A stretch of DNA of 64,000 bases from Zasmidium citrigriseum (Eukaryota; Ascomycota; Dothideomycetes; Mycosphaerellales; Mycosphaerellaceae). This document shows, one piece after another, positions 53,481-64,000 of this stretch (position 1 is its first letter; each line of letters opens with the position of its first letter). Location: assembly GCA_002786025.1 (NCBI GenBank), contig NHNW01000023.1, forward strand, positions 186,001 through 250,000, in the 5' to 3' direction. A program made the translations under genes and the position numbers. Under the pieces are notes generated by a model. That model made no database searches. It saw nothing but the letters and a program-made list of their open reading frames with translations, and was not told the DNA's origin.

Positions 53481-54773
53481 CTAGTGGAAAGTGGGCATTG
53501 AACGTCGTCCAGAGTCGAGATCACTACGTTGCGGTAGTCCTCTCTGCAGAGGATCTCGCACGACCAGGTCTTCTCCGAAGGCCTCTCGACATTTCGTGGC
53601 AAGCCAGTTGGCGTCTTCAGTACGAGAGTAGGCTTTGCTCACTGCATAGGTCCGCTCCATGATACGGCGAACGGTAGCATTACCCTGCACATTCCCTGGC
53701 AATAGTCTTCGTTCCGTATCGCGTTGACGGATGAACTGCAGCGCTGCACTCGCATTCGGCGAGGAGGGATGAAAGAGTGCCAGTTTCGCCTCATTCAAAT
53801 CATGCGCTTCCGGATTGAGATTGAAAAGCTTTGTGAAGGTTGCAAACTTTTCGAAGAGTGTGGAGTCGGTACGGTAGTACCAGCCGCTATTAAGAAGACC
53901 AACAAGTTCCCAGAACGCTGGCATCAAGGAAAGCGCAATCACCGGAGGAGCAGGCTTGATCTTCTGCGCACTTTCCTTCAATTTAGACAGCTCTAGAAAG
54001 CAAAGCAGCGCGCTATCTGCCTTGTTATGAGCGTTCGAGATGCAGAGAGACGCCACTAGATTCCGCAATAAGCTTCCTCTCCACGTGTGATCGGGAGTCA
54101 TGTCGCAGGGCTGATCCACCTGGAGCCATTGGATTATGGCGCTCTGACGGCCTTCCTGCACCGCGAAGTAGCACAGCACGACTTGTGCATGATAATCCGA
54201 GGTCACTAAAGGTATCCATAACTTTGAATCGGTCCAGAGGTGTCTCAAGGCGAGTGATGCAATGGGTTTCTTTCGGGAAGTCAGGAAGTCAAGCCGTTTG
54301 GAACGAGGAAGGGACGTGATTTGCTTCCAGGCTGCGAGCAGACACACCCTGACGATATGGAGCGTTGCCTTTCCTTGCTTAATGTGGTCTTCCAAAGCGT
54401 CGTACGGGTCGAGCTGAGACGCTTCTAGGCTCGCTTTGAGGAGCTCAGCATTCGAAGGCAAAGGACCAAGCTTTTTCTCGGCCACTTCTTCCTGTTTCTG
54501 TCGTTTCGAAGAGAAATGCGATGGTTGCCGACCACTTGTTGAGACAACATCAAATGCATCAGGTCTTCGATCACTGGCTCCATCCTCCAGGGGTCGTCTG
54601 GACGTTCTCTTCTTGGGGCTTTGCTGGCCGGAGGGTCCCTGGTTCTTCGACGCAGCTGTGTGTAATAAACATCGAGCTGGAGGGAATCCGGATCGTAGGC
54701 TCAGACACGTCGACAGACGTGCCAAGCGCAAAAATGTGAGACCGCCAGCAGCCATGCCGCGCGACGGAAGCAC
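53481..54773 (-). CDS. Probable mitochondrial protein of unknown function
   Basis: A single exon of 430 residues; the Met at residue 7 is an alternative start. The N-terminus (GLTFLRLARLSTCLSLRSGF...ARCLLHTA) is rich in Arg, Leu and Ser without acidic residues, a good matrix-targeting presequence. A charged linker follows, then an alpha-helical body from about 100 with paired helices. This is loosely PPR-like in pattern, but the repeat consensus is not clear enough to call. No catalytic motif was seen. The gene is the last intact one before the AT-rich region. Confidence 0.7.
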   Translation of the reverse strand: MLPSRGMAAGGLTFLRLARLSTCLSLRSGFPPARCLLHTAASKNQGPSGQQSPKKRTSRRPLEDGASDRRPDAFDVVSTSGRQPSHFSSKRQKQEEVAEKKLGPLPSNAELLKASLEASQLDPYDALEDHIKQGKATLHIVRVCLLAAWKQITSLPRSKRLDFLTSRKKPIASLALRHLWTDSKLWIPLVTSDYHAQVVLCYFAVQEGRQSAIIQWLQVDQPCDMTPDHTWRGSLLRNLVASLCISNAHNKADSALLCFLELSKLKESAQKIKPAPPVIALSLMPAFWELVGLLNSGWYYRTDSTLFEKFATFTKLFNLNPEAHDLNEAKLALFHPSSPNASAALQFIRQRDTERRLLPGNVQGNATVRRIMERTYAVSKAYSRTEDANWLATKCREAFGEDLVVRDPLQRGLPQRSDLDSGRRSMPTFH

Positions 54774-54939
54774 GCAGGATTTCGATGTTGTTGTGAAGAT
54801 CGAAGTTGAGTGAAAGCGGTTGCTGGGCGCTTAGAGTTTCGCACTAGGCACAAGACGGTATAGTTCTAGCGTAGATGCCTGAGGCAGCAATACACAACCC
54901 CTTACCTCCTGTCGCTGCTACAATTCCAACTTGCTAACT

Positions 54940-55087
54940 TAGCAAACAAACTTTTTACTTATTAGCTTATTATTATAGCTTATTATTAACTAATATAATA
55001 TAATTAGATCTACCTAAGTACCTAAGACGTACTTATAGTATCTACTAATAGTATTAAATTTAATCTATACCTACGTCTAAAAGCCCT
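54940..55087. other. AT-rich flank left of the MULE
   Basis: Composition changes sharply to AT- and TpA-rich about 150 bp before the element's left end. It lacks the TIR and lies outside the target duplication. It could be host DNA hit by spreading RIP or the remnant of an older repeat. Confidence 0.6.
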
Positions 55088-55096
55088 TCTCCTATA
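55088..55096. repeat. Target site duplication, left copy
   Basis: TCTCCTATA directly before the left TIR. It matches the right copy TCTCCCATA except for one C-to-T change in CpA context. Confidence 0.75.
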
Positions 55097-55144
55097 GCGC
55101 GCTACTAAATCGGACCCTAGCTACTACTTAACCCTAGTAATTAT
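55097..55144 (+). repeat. Left terminal inverted repeat of the MULE (RIP-mutated)
   Basis: 48 bp beginning GCGCGCTACTAAATCGG. Against the reverse complement of 58343-58390 it matches at 37 of 48 positions. Ten of the eleven differences are transitions with T or A in this copy and C or G in the other. Confidence 0.85.
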
Positions 55145-56879
55145 AAGCGAAATCGATTCCTAATCTTTTAGTATAGATTATATATAAAACGTAGGATTTC
55201 CTTTCCTCTACCTATACCTATAACTACTACTTTACTACTACTAGCCTTCTATAAGCCTAGATACGTTATTATATAACTACGTAATATTAATAGCTATTTA
55301 ATAAGCTAATAAGAAAGTAGTTTTTATAGCTATAATTAACATTTCTTATTAAATCTAATACCTACCCCTTTAAGGACTAAATATAGGCTTCTAGCTATAT
55401 CTTATATACTATCTTACTAGTAAAAAGGGTACTTAGAAGCCCTATAAGGGTTATAGAGTAGGTTAATAGTACTAGTACTAGAAATAGTACTACTAAGGGT
55501 ATAGAAGAGTATTACTAGATACTAGAGTAAGCAGTAGATATTATAGTACTAACTACGTTAAATATAGGGGTTATTAAGGGTAGTAGAGCTACTAAAGGTA
55601 GCGGAACTACTAAGGGGGGTAGTATAAGCTATAGAAAGGTTATTAGAGTACCTAGACCTATACCTAACGAGCCTACTTAAGTAGCTAGAGTTAGTATTAT
55701 TAGTAAGCGACTTACTAGCGTAGTTAATTAATTTCTAAGGGTATAGAGAGTATAGAGAGTACCTAAGGAGCCGCTAGAGTAGTAGATTAGATTACCTTAC
55801 TATTACTATTATTACTATACGTACTAGTTAGTCTATTACTATAGTACTATAGCCTATAGGCTTATCCTTTCGCTTTATAGCGATATATAAGGTTATACTA
55901 GCTAGCTTTATAGCTATAATATATACTATTTAGTACTCTCTTCTATAGTTAAGCTTATAATAGCTTAGGTATTACTTCTAGTACTACTACTCGTAGATTA
56001 TAATTCTTAATCTTCCGTACGTTAGCTCTAGTAGCGTTATTATTAGTAATCTTAGCTTAGACGAGTACTCTCGTATTATTAAACCTACTAGTACCCTTAC
56101 GGCTCTTTAATTAATAGCTACGCTTTATAGTAGGCTCGCGTAGTAGTAATATCGTCTTATCTAGCTCGTAGCGCTAGTAAGAAGCGAAGTAGCTAAGAAG
56201 TAGGAGTAATCCTTCTTCGAGGAGCTATATTAAGGTATAGATATAAGGCTAGCTAAGTACCTACTCCTTATAGTTATTATAGATATACTCCTTATAATAG
56301 TAGTCTTTATATAAGTATTTAATAGGCTTACTATCGTTATTCTTAGTTATAGCGAGTAATACTTACGTCTTCTTAAAATCCTTAAAGGTTTCCTTAAGGG
56401 GGTAGCTATAGACGTAGTTCCTTACTAATTACTAGAAGAGGCCTTAATAGTACTAGAGCTTATAATATATTATCGCCTCGTATATTATTATACCGTTTAA
56501 TACTATAGGCCTAGAAATTAAGTAGTTTCTTAAAGAGAGTAAAGATATTATTATAGCTAGTATAATTAAGCTATTCCTTAATCTTTAAGTACTAGCCTTT
56601 AACTCTTAAAGACGCCTTCTTACCGAAGTACTAGATTTTATTAGTCTAGTAGTTTATAAAGCGTTAGCGGAAGTAGTACTAGTTATAGTTAAAATAGTCG
56701 GCTATAGCTAGCTAATCTTACTTAAACTACTTTATATAGTCCTTAAACTCTTCCTTAGTTAGTAAATAAATTATAAAGTAGAAGAAGCGCTTTAGATCTT
56801 CTATAGTTTCCGACTTAATCTAACTACTATCGTTATAGCGCGTTTATCGATACTTAGGCCTAATCTAAGGCCCTCTCGT

Positions 56880-57185
56880 AATAATATCTTATCTAAGGTA
56901 CTACTCGTAGACTATCTTACTCTTAGCCTTAGGCTATATAGCGTTAATAGCGTTAATTATCGCTTCCTTATAGTCTAAGATAATAGCGTTTAGTAGGGTA
57001 ATCTCGTACTTCTTAAATACTTATCGGATAAAGTATAGTATCGTCTTATAGTTATATTAGGCGGCTCTATCTATAATACTAACTATAAAGTAGATTATTA
57101 AGTTTATACCGCTTAGTATATAGATATCGAATAACGCCCTCTCGTAGATATTCGTCTTAAAGGTAGTATCTATTATAAGTACCTC
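56880..57185 (-). pseudogene. Remnant of MULE transposase catalytic region
   Basis: Read on the minus strand in one frame, the first part keeps DTT (57162-57170) and the following IYERALFDIYILSGINLI. After a stop the frame goes on to ILDYKEAIINAINAI and a final block with stops where Cys/Trp-His residues are expected. These match the usual order of the MULE transposase domain (D-T-T-x-x-T-N; TD-x-E-x-A-x-x-x-A-I). The stops are TAA and TAG at places where CAA, CAG or TGG would be expected. Confidence 0.7.
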
Positions 57186-58342
57186 TAGCGTACGTTTATA
57201 GTACTAGAGCGCTTTAGAGTATATAGTAACGAGCTATTAGATAACGCTTTCGCTATTAGTTTCGTACGTCGACTTAAATCTAAGCTTATTAAGTATCTTT
57301 ACGGTCCTTACTACTTAATTATTAACTCTATAGGTACCGAGACTACGTTAATACTTCTTATTATAAAGGTCTAATATTCGATAAGGTACCCCTTTACTCG
57401 AGAGAAACTAATTAAGGCGCGTAGCTATTATACTAACCTTCTAAAGGCTAGTAATCTACGTTACGATATTAGACGCTTAGCGAGCTCGTCGACGGACGTT
57501 TAGTAGTAAAGAAACTAGCGTTAGAGCGTAATTATAATAAAGATAGTAGCTAGTCGAGAGCGTAAGTTAATACTTAGAAGTAGCTAGCTTATATAGATTA
57601 AGAGCTACGTAGTTAAAGTTAAAAGGGTACTACTACTTCTTAGTACGTATAAATCGCTTATCTAGGTGTCTATTACGGCCGTTAGCCTTTCTACCTTTAC
57701 TATAGGCTATTACGAATCGATAGGGTAGTAATCCTTTATAAGGAGCTCGATTCTTACGCCTAACGAACTTATACCTAGTATTTAACGAGTACTACTATAT
57801 ATACTTTATTATATCTTAAAGATAGTCGAAGGTTTACTCCTTAGGTAGCTCCTTAGGCGTTAGCTAGAGCCTAATAAGCTTAGCGTCGACTTAAAGGCTA
57901 CTTTTAGAATTATCTTCGATAGTATTAATATTAACTAGATTACCGCTAGTCTAAGTAATAATAGGCTTAGGCTCTTCTTTAATAACTAGCGCGTCGATAT
58001 CGATAGGCTCGCTACTTAGCTTAGTAATAAGAGGCTCGTTCGACGGCTCTAACTTAATAGGGAGAGGGGATTAGGTAAGAGTAGTATTAATAGTAGTATT
58101 ACTAAGGAAGTCTTACTTATATATATACTACGACGATAGGGGGGGTAGAGTAGAGGGCGGAGAGTCTATTAGGAGTAGTAGTAGGTAATAGAAAGTAATA
58201 GGAAGGGTAGTAGAGAAAGAAGAAGGAAGGGGTAGTAGTATAGTAATAGTAAGGTATAGTACGCGTCGACGCGTATAATAGAAAGCATGTTTTTTTACTA
58301 GTAAACACACTATACGAAACATAATTAGACTTGGACCGATAG

Positions 58343-58390
58343 ATATCCACTGGGGTCAGGTGGCGGCTGGGGTCCGATTTAGTGGCGCGC
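58343..58390 (-). repeat. Right terminal inverted repeat of the MULE (nearly unmutated)
   Basis: Its reverse complement begins GCGCGCCACTAAATCGG. It keeps C and G where the left copy has T and A, so it is close to the ancestral terminus. Confidence 0.85.
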
Positions 58391-58399
58391 TCTCCCATA
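58391..58399. repeat. Target site duplication, right copy
   Basis: TCTCCCATA directly after the right TIR; pairs with 55088-55096. Confidence 0.75.
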
Positions 58400-58940
58400 T
58401 CCATGAGCCTCCTTCCCCTCGAACCTTGCCTGGGCCCGATCTGGTGTGCCGACTCCGTATGTCAACTTTATTCGGGAACAGTCGAGCCTGATTTGAAGGG
58501 CATCATCTTTGCTTCCAAGGAGTTCCTGGGAAGCGCCAGGAGGCTCCAGAATGTTGGCATGAGATCCTGGCAATGACAGGCGCGATCGAAAGCTACGTGA
58601 CGAGATGCGAGTCCGAGACATGTTCGCTGTCATCAAATATGCCATTGATATTCTTCCCACGAAGTAGTCTGCACAGTCACCAGCCCTAAGACATGCGCTT
58701 TACTTGGTACAAGTGAACTCGAGTGGAAGGTCGCAGCTTTCGACAATATCTCGAGGCCATGAATGCAGTGACTTGTCCAGGCCTCCTGGCTTTGCTGGGG
58801 GTACAGAAGCTATCGAATGCCCAAACGATCGAAAGTATGCGCTATTGAGATGATGGGTCCTGGTCGGCGACGACATCGCCGTTCAAGAGCTGCACGACCG
58901 AAATCTGAATTCTTTACAATCCACCATTCTATGGCCCACA
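58400..58940. other. Promoter region of the MscS-type gene
   Basis: About 540 bp of normal composition between the transposon and the channel gene. No coding frame with family similarity was seen. Confidence 0.5.
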
Positions 58941-60942
58941 ATGGAACAGAGAGTCCCCACGCTAGCGCCACTTGACACTGGCTTCGCCTTCACCAACTCT
59001 AGGAAAAGATCGATCAACTTCGAAGCGGAACTCAAGAGCCCTGACCATCGCCCGTCCGTCTACGCAAAGACACCTGTCGTTGGAAGCTCGGCATTTCCGA
59101 GAACACCTGTGACAGCTTTCCCGAAGACGCCACTGGATGACATACCAAATCCGCGACTACTGGGAAGGCGAACGACGACCAGGAGTTTCGATACTGGAGT
59201 CATTGACCAAACCGAAGCTCTTGCGTATGGCAGTGACGATGACGTCCTCACCAAGACAGGAAGCTTCCTGTACAAGATTCAGAATGCCTCTTTCATCACA
59301 CGCTACAGTCTATATGTCCTGCCAGTGGCAGTGTTACTTGCAGTCCCCATAGTCATCACCGCGAATCCTCCATACGATAACAGGCGTGCAGATGGCATCC
59401 GACTTCTTGGTCTCTCCATCTGGATCGAGGTGATCTGGCTCGCCGTCTGGATCTCATGGCTTCTGGCAAAGGCCTTTCCGATCCTGTTCCAAGGCGTGTG
59501 CAGCATCATCAGTACAGGCATTCGAAAGTACTCACTGGTGCTCAAGGCGCTGGAGCTTCCAATGGCGACTCTGCTTTGGACCATTCTCTGCTTCACGAGC
59601 ACGGATGTGATCTTCGTCTTTGACAAGGCGGCATACAAGCAGCATGGCCGAGGTCAATGGATTGATACACTAAGACATGTCTTCATCGCAGGCAGCATTG
59701 CAGCAGCAATATTCGTTGTAGAGAAGACGATCATCCAGCTGATATCGATCAACTACTACCGCAAACAGTATGGTATGTTGGTTGTTTACAAGCCTCAAAT
59801 CAACTCTTCTGACGACTTCAGCCCGTAAGATTCGAGAGAGCAAGAAGCTCATCCGTCTCCTCGACCTCCTGTACGAGACATCTCGCCGTCTGTTCCCCGA
59901 ATTTGGCAAAGACTTCGAACGCGAGGACACCGAGATTCACAGCGGCACCGCCTTAATAGATCTGCAAAACAACATGAACGGCAAAGGAGTAGGCATACGT
60001 GGCAAGATCTTGGGCAAAGCTGCCGCAGCTCGAGAGAAAGCGGCAGCCGCCTTTGGTACAGTCTCAAACGATGCGAAAGAGCTCGGCGTCACAACCAAAG
60101 CACATTCGGTGGTGTCCAAGGCACTTGAGAATGAGCCCGCTTCGAAAGCTCTGGCAAGACGGTTGTGGCTGTCCCTTTGTTCAAGTGGGAAAGACGCTGT
60201 CTATAAGCAGGACATTCTTGAGGTTCTGGGACCAGATCGCGAGGCTGAAGCGGAGGAGATCTTCAACATTCTGGATCGAGATGGCAATGGAGATGTCAGT
60301 CTTGATGAGATGACTGCTATCGTGGTCAATTGCGGGCATGAACGCAAGGATCGTGCAAGCAGCATCCAAGATATCTCTTCAGCCATTGCGGTGCTTGACA
60401 AGATCCTCAGCACCATCGTCGTCATTGGTAAGCCTCCACTCTATTCTCCCTCTACGACGACTGACATCAGTCTAGCTATCGCCTTCCTCTATGCCCTCTT
60501 CTTCAGCAAGACGTTCGCCTCTCACACGACTCAGATTTGGACGTCCGTTGCAAGTTTGGCTTTTAGCATCGGCGGTACCGTTACCGAGTTCTTCGCCTGC
60601 TGTATCTTCTTATTTGTCAAACATCCATACGATGTCGGGGATCGGGTCGACATCGAGAAGCAAGAACTCATCGTCAAGTACATTAGCTTAATGTTCTCGG
60701 TCTTCAAGCGAGTCGACAACGACAGCATTGTACAGATCCCACGTAGGTCCTCTCAGCCTCCATAGGAGTCTTGTCCCTTGTAAAGAAAAAGAAGTCGTGC
60801 TAACAAACCTTGTTAGACAATATCGCCAACACTCTGTGGATCTCTAACGTCACCCGAAGCAAAGCTATGAAGGAACGTATCAGTGTCAAAGTCTCGGTAA
60901 GGTCACCCAATGCGTCCTGCATATCTAATACTAGCTTCAGTT
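58941..60942 (+). pseudogene. EF-hand mechanosensitive channel (MscS/Msy type), interrupted
   Basis: Exons 58941-59772, 59822-60427, 60476-60742 and 60817-60896 give 595 residues before an intron whose acceptor is at 60940. The polar N-terminus is followed by several membrane spans from about 120. An EF-hand is intact at 429-440 (DRDGNGDVSLDE). The pore-lining region and start of the MscS beta domain are present (CCIFLFVKHPYDVGDRVDIE, VDNDSIVQIPHNIANTLWISN). This order is that of fission yeast Msy1 and Msy2, ER channels controlling calcium during osmotic shock. About 300 C-terminal residues are missing. After two bases of the next exon the sequence switches to a GC hairpin and AT-rich repeat, and a stop follows within about a dozen codons. 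Confidence 0.8.
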
Positions 60943-60963
60943 GGCCGTGCCGCGGGCACGGCC
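60943..60963. repeat. GC-rich perfect hairpin at the repeat junction
   Basis: Two 9-bp arms, GGCCGTGCC and GGCACGGCC, around a 3-base loop. It sits exactly between the broken channel gene and the AT-rich repeats and is the only GC-rich part of the last 3 kb. It may be the end of an inserted element. Confidence 0.75.
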
Positions 60964-63900
60964 GCCTTGTAGCTAGTAAGCGTAAGTGCGGGATTAGTAA
61001 GACACGTAGCCTACTTAAATTAGTATACTCTATTTTCTATAATTAAATATAGCTAATACTACTTAATATAGAATACTATATTTTATATTTACTATTTAGG
61101 ATTCTTTAACCTTTTAGAATAAGCTTATTTCTAAACTTAGTAAAAGATTCTAATATTTAGAGAGCTTTAGATAATTTAGAAGCTTACTTCCTAGTATAGA
61201 ATACTCTAGTATATATCTACTATTTAGGTCTTTTAGCTCTTCTAGAATAAGCTTAGAGAGCTTATTCCTAAGTTTAGTAAGAGATTCTAATATTTAGAGA
61301 GCTTTAAGTAGTTTAGTAGCTTACTACTTAGTATAGTTTAATAGCTTACTATTTAGTATAGAATACTATAGTATATTTCTACTATTTAGATCTTTTAGCT
61401 CTTCTAGAATAAGCTTAGAGAGCTTATTCCTAAGTTTAGTAAGAGATTCTAACGTTTAGAGAGCTTTAAGTAGTTTAGTAGCTTACTACTTAGTATAGCT
61501 TACTATTTAGTATAGAACACTATAGTATATTTCTACTATTTAGGTCTTTTAGCTCTTCTAGAATAAGCTAAGAGAGCTTATTCCTAAGTTTAGTAAGAGA
61601 TTCTAACGTTTAGAGAGCTTTAAGTAGTTTAGTAGCTTACTACTTAGTATAGTTTAATAGCTTACTATTTAGTATAAAATACTATAGTATATTTCTACTA
61701 TTTTAGTCTTTTAGCTCTTCTAGAATAAGCTTAGAGAGCTTATTCCTAAGTTTAGTAAGAGATTCTAACGTTTAGAGAGCTTTAAGTAGTTTAGTAGCTT
61801 ACTACTTAGTATAGTTTAATAGCTTACTATTTAGTATATAATACTATAGCGTATTTCTACTATTTAGGTTTTTTAGCTCTTCTAGAATAAGCTTAGAGAG
61901 CTTATTCCTAAATTTAGTAAGAGATTCTTATACTTAGAAAGCTTTTAATAGTTAAATAGCTTAGTATAGAATACTATAGTATATATCTACTATTATACTT
62001 TTTAAAGCTTTTTAGAATAAGCTTAGAAAGCTTAGCTCTAAACTTATTAAAAGATTCTAACATTTAGACTTTATTAAAATATAACTTAATAAATAGTATT
62101 AAGACTTTTAGTATTAGTAAGCTTATAAATTAATACTTAGCTTAGTAACTATATTTTAATTTAGTAATTAAAGTATAGCTTAATTATTAATAGTTAGTTA
62201 TTAGGAATAAGCTATAAAAGTTTATTCTTATACTTAAGTATAAGATTAGACGTCTTAGTATAAAGGACTATAGAAAGCTTATTCTTATACTTAAGTATAA
62301 AATTTAGTCGCGTTCTTAGTCCTATACTTTAGACGCCTTAATATAGAAGACTATAACCTATATAAGCTAGAAACTTTACTATATACTTATTCTTACTTTA
62401 TCTAAAGACGTAAGCTAAGTTTTAGACTTTTTCTATTTATTTTAACTTCTTAGAATAAGCTTAGAGAGCTTATTCCTAAGCTTAGAATAGGATTAAAAAG
62501 TATATAGAGCTTAAAATATTTAAATACCTTAGTATAAAATACTATAGCTTATATTTACTAATTAGTCTTTTAATACTTCTTAGAATAAGCTTAGAGAGCT
62601 TATCTCTAAGCTTAGAATAGGATTCTAAAGTATATAGAGCTTTTAATATTTAGATACCTTAGTATATAAAGTTACTATTTAATTTAGTAATTAAAGTATA
62701 GGCTATATAGCTTAGTATTTAGTAATTAGCCTTTAGAAATTAAAATTTTAAAGAGAGTAGTAATATTCTATTAAGAAAACTTATTTTTAAATTAAGTATA
62801 AAGCTAATAAAACTTTAATATCCTCTTATTAAATCTACTATTTAAGTTTCTTATATCTTTTATAGAGCTTACTTCTAACTTTAATATAGAATTCTAATAT
62901 TTAAAACGCTTTTAATAATAGTATATTAGTTTTAAACTACTATTTAGGTCTCTTAAATCTTTTAGAATAAGTTTAAAGAGCTTATATTAAAATCTAATAA
63001 TATCTATAAAGATATAGATAGCTAAATAGCTTATTATAGAGTATTATAAGCTTAACTTACTATTTAGGCTTCTATAGTTTTTATAATATATTTATAAGGC
63101 TTATTCTAAGATTTAGTATAGAAATAGAAAGTATAGAAGGTATTAGCTACTATTAAATTTTTTAAAACTTTTTAGAATAAGCTTAGAGAGCTTATTCCTA
63201 AACTTAAGTAAGAGATTCTAAAATATAGAAAGTTTTATATAGTTAAATAGCTTACTTTTTAGTATAGAATCTTATAGAATAAATCTTTTAGAATAAGCTT
63301 AGAATACTTATTCCTAAACTTAATTAGAAATTCTAAAGTTTAGAGCTCTATAAATATCCTAATAGCTTACTACTTATTATAGATAACTATAGCGTATATC
63401 TACTATTTAGGCTTTAAAACTCTTCTAGAATAAGCTTAGAGAGCTTATTCCTAATTTTAGTAAGAGATTCTAACGTTTAGAGAGTTTTAAATAGTTAAAT
63501 AACTTACTTAAAGAGTTTAGAGTAAGCTTAAAAAACTTACTTTTAGCTTACTATAGATTACTATAGCTTATATCTACTATTTAGGTTTCTAAAGTCTTTT
63601 AGAATAAACTTAAAGAGCTTAGTCCTATACTTAAAGTAGAACTCTAATATTTAAAGAGCTTTAGATAGTAAAATATCTTAATATAGGTTACTATAGCTTA
63701 TATCTACTATTTAGAATTTTAGAGCCTTTTAGAATACGCTTAGAAAGCTTTTTTCTATACTTAAAGTAGAAGTCTAATATTTAAAAAGCTTTAGATAGTA
63801 AAATATCTTAATATAGATTACTATAACTTAGGTTTCTAAAAATCTTTAGAATAAGCTTAGAGAGCCTATTCCTAAACTTAGGATAGATACTTAACGTTTA

Positions 63901-64000
63901 GAAAGCTTTAAATAGTAAAATAGCTTAATATAGATTACTATAATTTATATCTACTATTTAGATTTTTAGAATAAGCTTAAAGAGCTTATTTTTAAACTTA
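60964..64000. repeat. AT-rich tandem repeat array (unit about 160 bp), running off the window
   Basis: The anchor TCTAGAATAA recurs at 61241, 61403, 61557, 61719 and 61881, so spacings are 162, 154, 162 and 162 bp. These five copies are nearly identical, with small indels. Degenerate copies keep the core AGAATAAGCTTAG at irregular 120 to 160 bp spacing as far as the window end. Each core holds an inverted repeat, AATAAGCT and AGCTTATT around 5 bases. There is no coding potential. The right end is outside the window. Confidence 0.88.

Larger units (their letters stand above)
55097..58390 (-). mobile_element. RIP-degraded Mutator-like (MULE) DNA transposon
   Basis: A 3,294-bp element defined by 48-bp terminal inverted repeats and a 9-bp target duplication, the length typical of Mutator-like elements. 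Almost the whole interior is TpA-rich with few CpA or TpG, while CpG steps survive, as expected when RIP acts mainly on CpA. On the minus strand a ruined transposase can be read. Near 57,181-57,100 it has VLIIDTTFKTN, matching the first catalytic Asp region of the MULE domain. Near 56,995-56,940 it has ILDYKEAIINAINAI, matching the next conserved block. Stops stand where Gln and Trp codons would be expected. It is non-functional. Confidence 0.85.

Noticed and set aside
58117..58404. 95-codon minus-strand frame at the right end of the transposon
   Set aside because: A Tyr/Thr/Phe-rich product of simple TA-rich sequence spanning the TIR; no sign of a real gene.
60964..64000. CRISPR-like array
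   Set aside because: Units are about 160 bp, AT-rich and contiguous without unique spacers, in a eukaryotic genome; this is a tandem satellite.

Overview
This window is nuclear DNA of a filamentous ascomycete. Its genes carry short introns (45 to 70 bp) with GT...AG ends and CTAAY-type branch sites. They encode typical Pezizomycotina families, and a transposon copy shows the C-to-T pattern of repeat-induced point mutation (RIP). The family mix (F-box-like proteins, a DUF7580 protein, a hevein-repeat wall protein, a cysteine-rich secreted protein) fits a plant-associated Dothideomycete; that placement is inference.

Positions 1-54,800 are gene-dense and of ordinary composition, with about 30 genes on both strands. 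In order: a small four-exon cysteine-rich secreted protein; replication factor C subunit Rfc2; a DUF1746 (Dsc4-like) membrane protein; a ZIP metal transporter; a CBS-domain protein; the mitochondrial phosphate carrier; a DUF3602 protein; a large C2H2/ubiquitin-like protein divergent from a DUF7580 protein; F-box-like and small membrane proteins; an M3 metallopeptidase; an MFS siderophore transporter with an SreA-type GATA site in its promoter; an enoyl-CoA hydratase ending in SKL; a Cdc25/rhodanese-type phosphatase; an alkylsulfatase; a SAM methyltransferase; a 1,306-residue wall protein with five hevein (CBM18) modules on phase-1 exons; a WW-domain protein; an APH-fold kinase; the palmitoyltransferase Akr1; a cytochrome P450; and a mitochondrial-looking protein.

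From about 54,940 the sequence changes. A 3,294-bp Mutator-like element (55,097-58,390) can be delimited by 48-bp terminal inverted repeats and a 9-bp target duplication. Its transposase, on the minus strand, is ruined by RIP-type changes. The left TIR and left target-site copy are mutated while the right copies are nearly untouched. To its right lies the 5' part of an EF-hand MscS channel gene (58,941-60,942). This gene ends abruptly at a GC-rich perfect hairpin, beyond which about 3 kb of AT-rich DNA, built from a roughly 160-bp tandem repeat, runs to the window end.

Most genes are independent housekeeping or accessory loci. Possible functional groupings are the siderophore transporter with the peroxisomal hydratase (iron uptake) and the divergent C2H2-ULD/DUF7580 pair. 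Splice models were made by eye from reading frame, splice consensus and protein family continuity; none is checked against transcripts.
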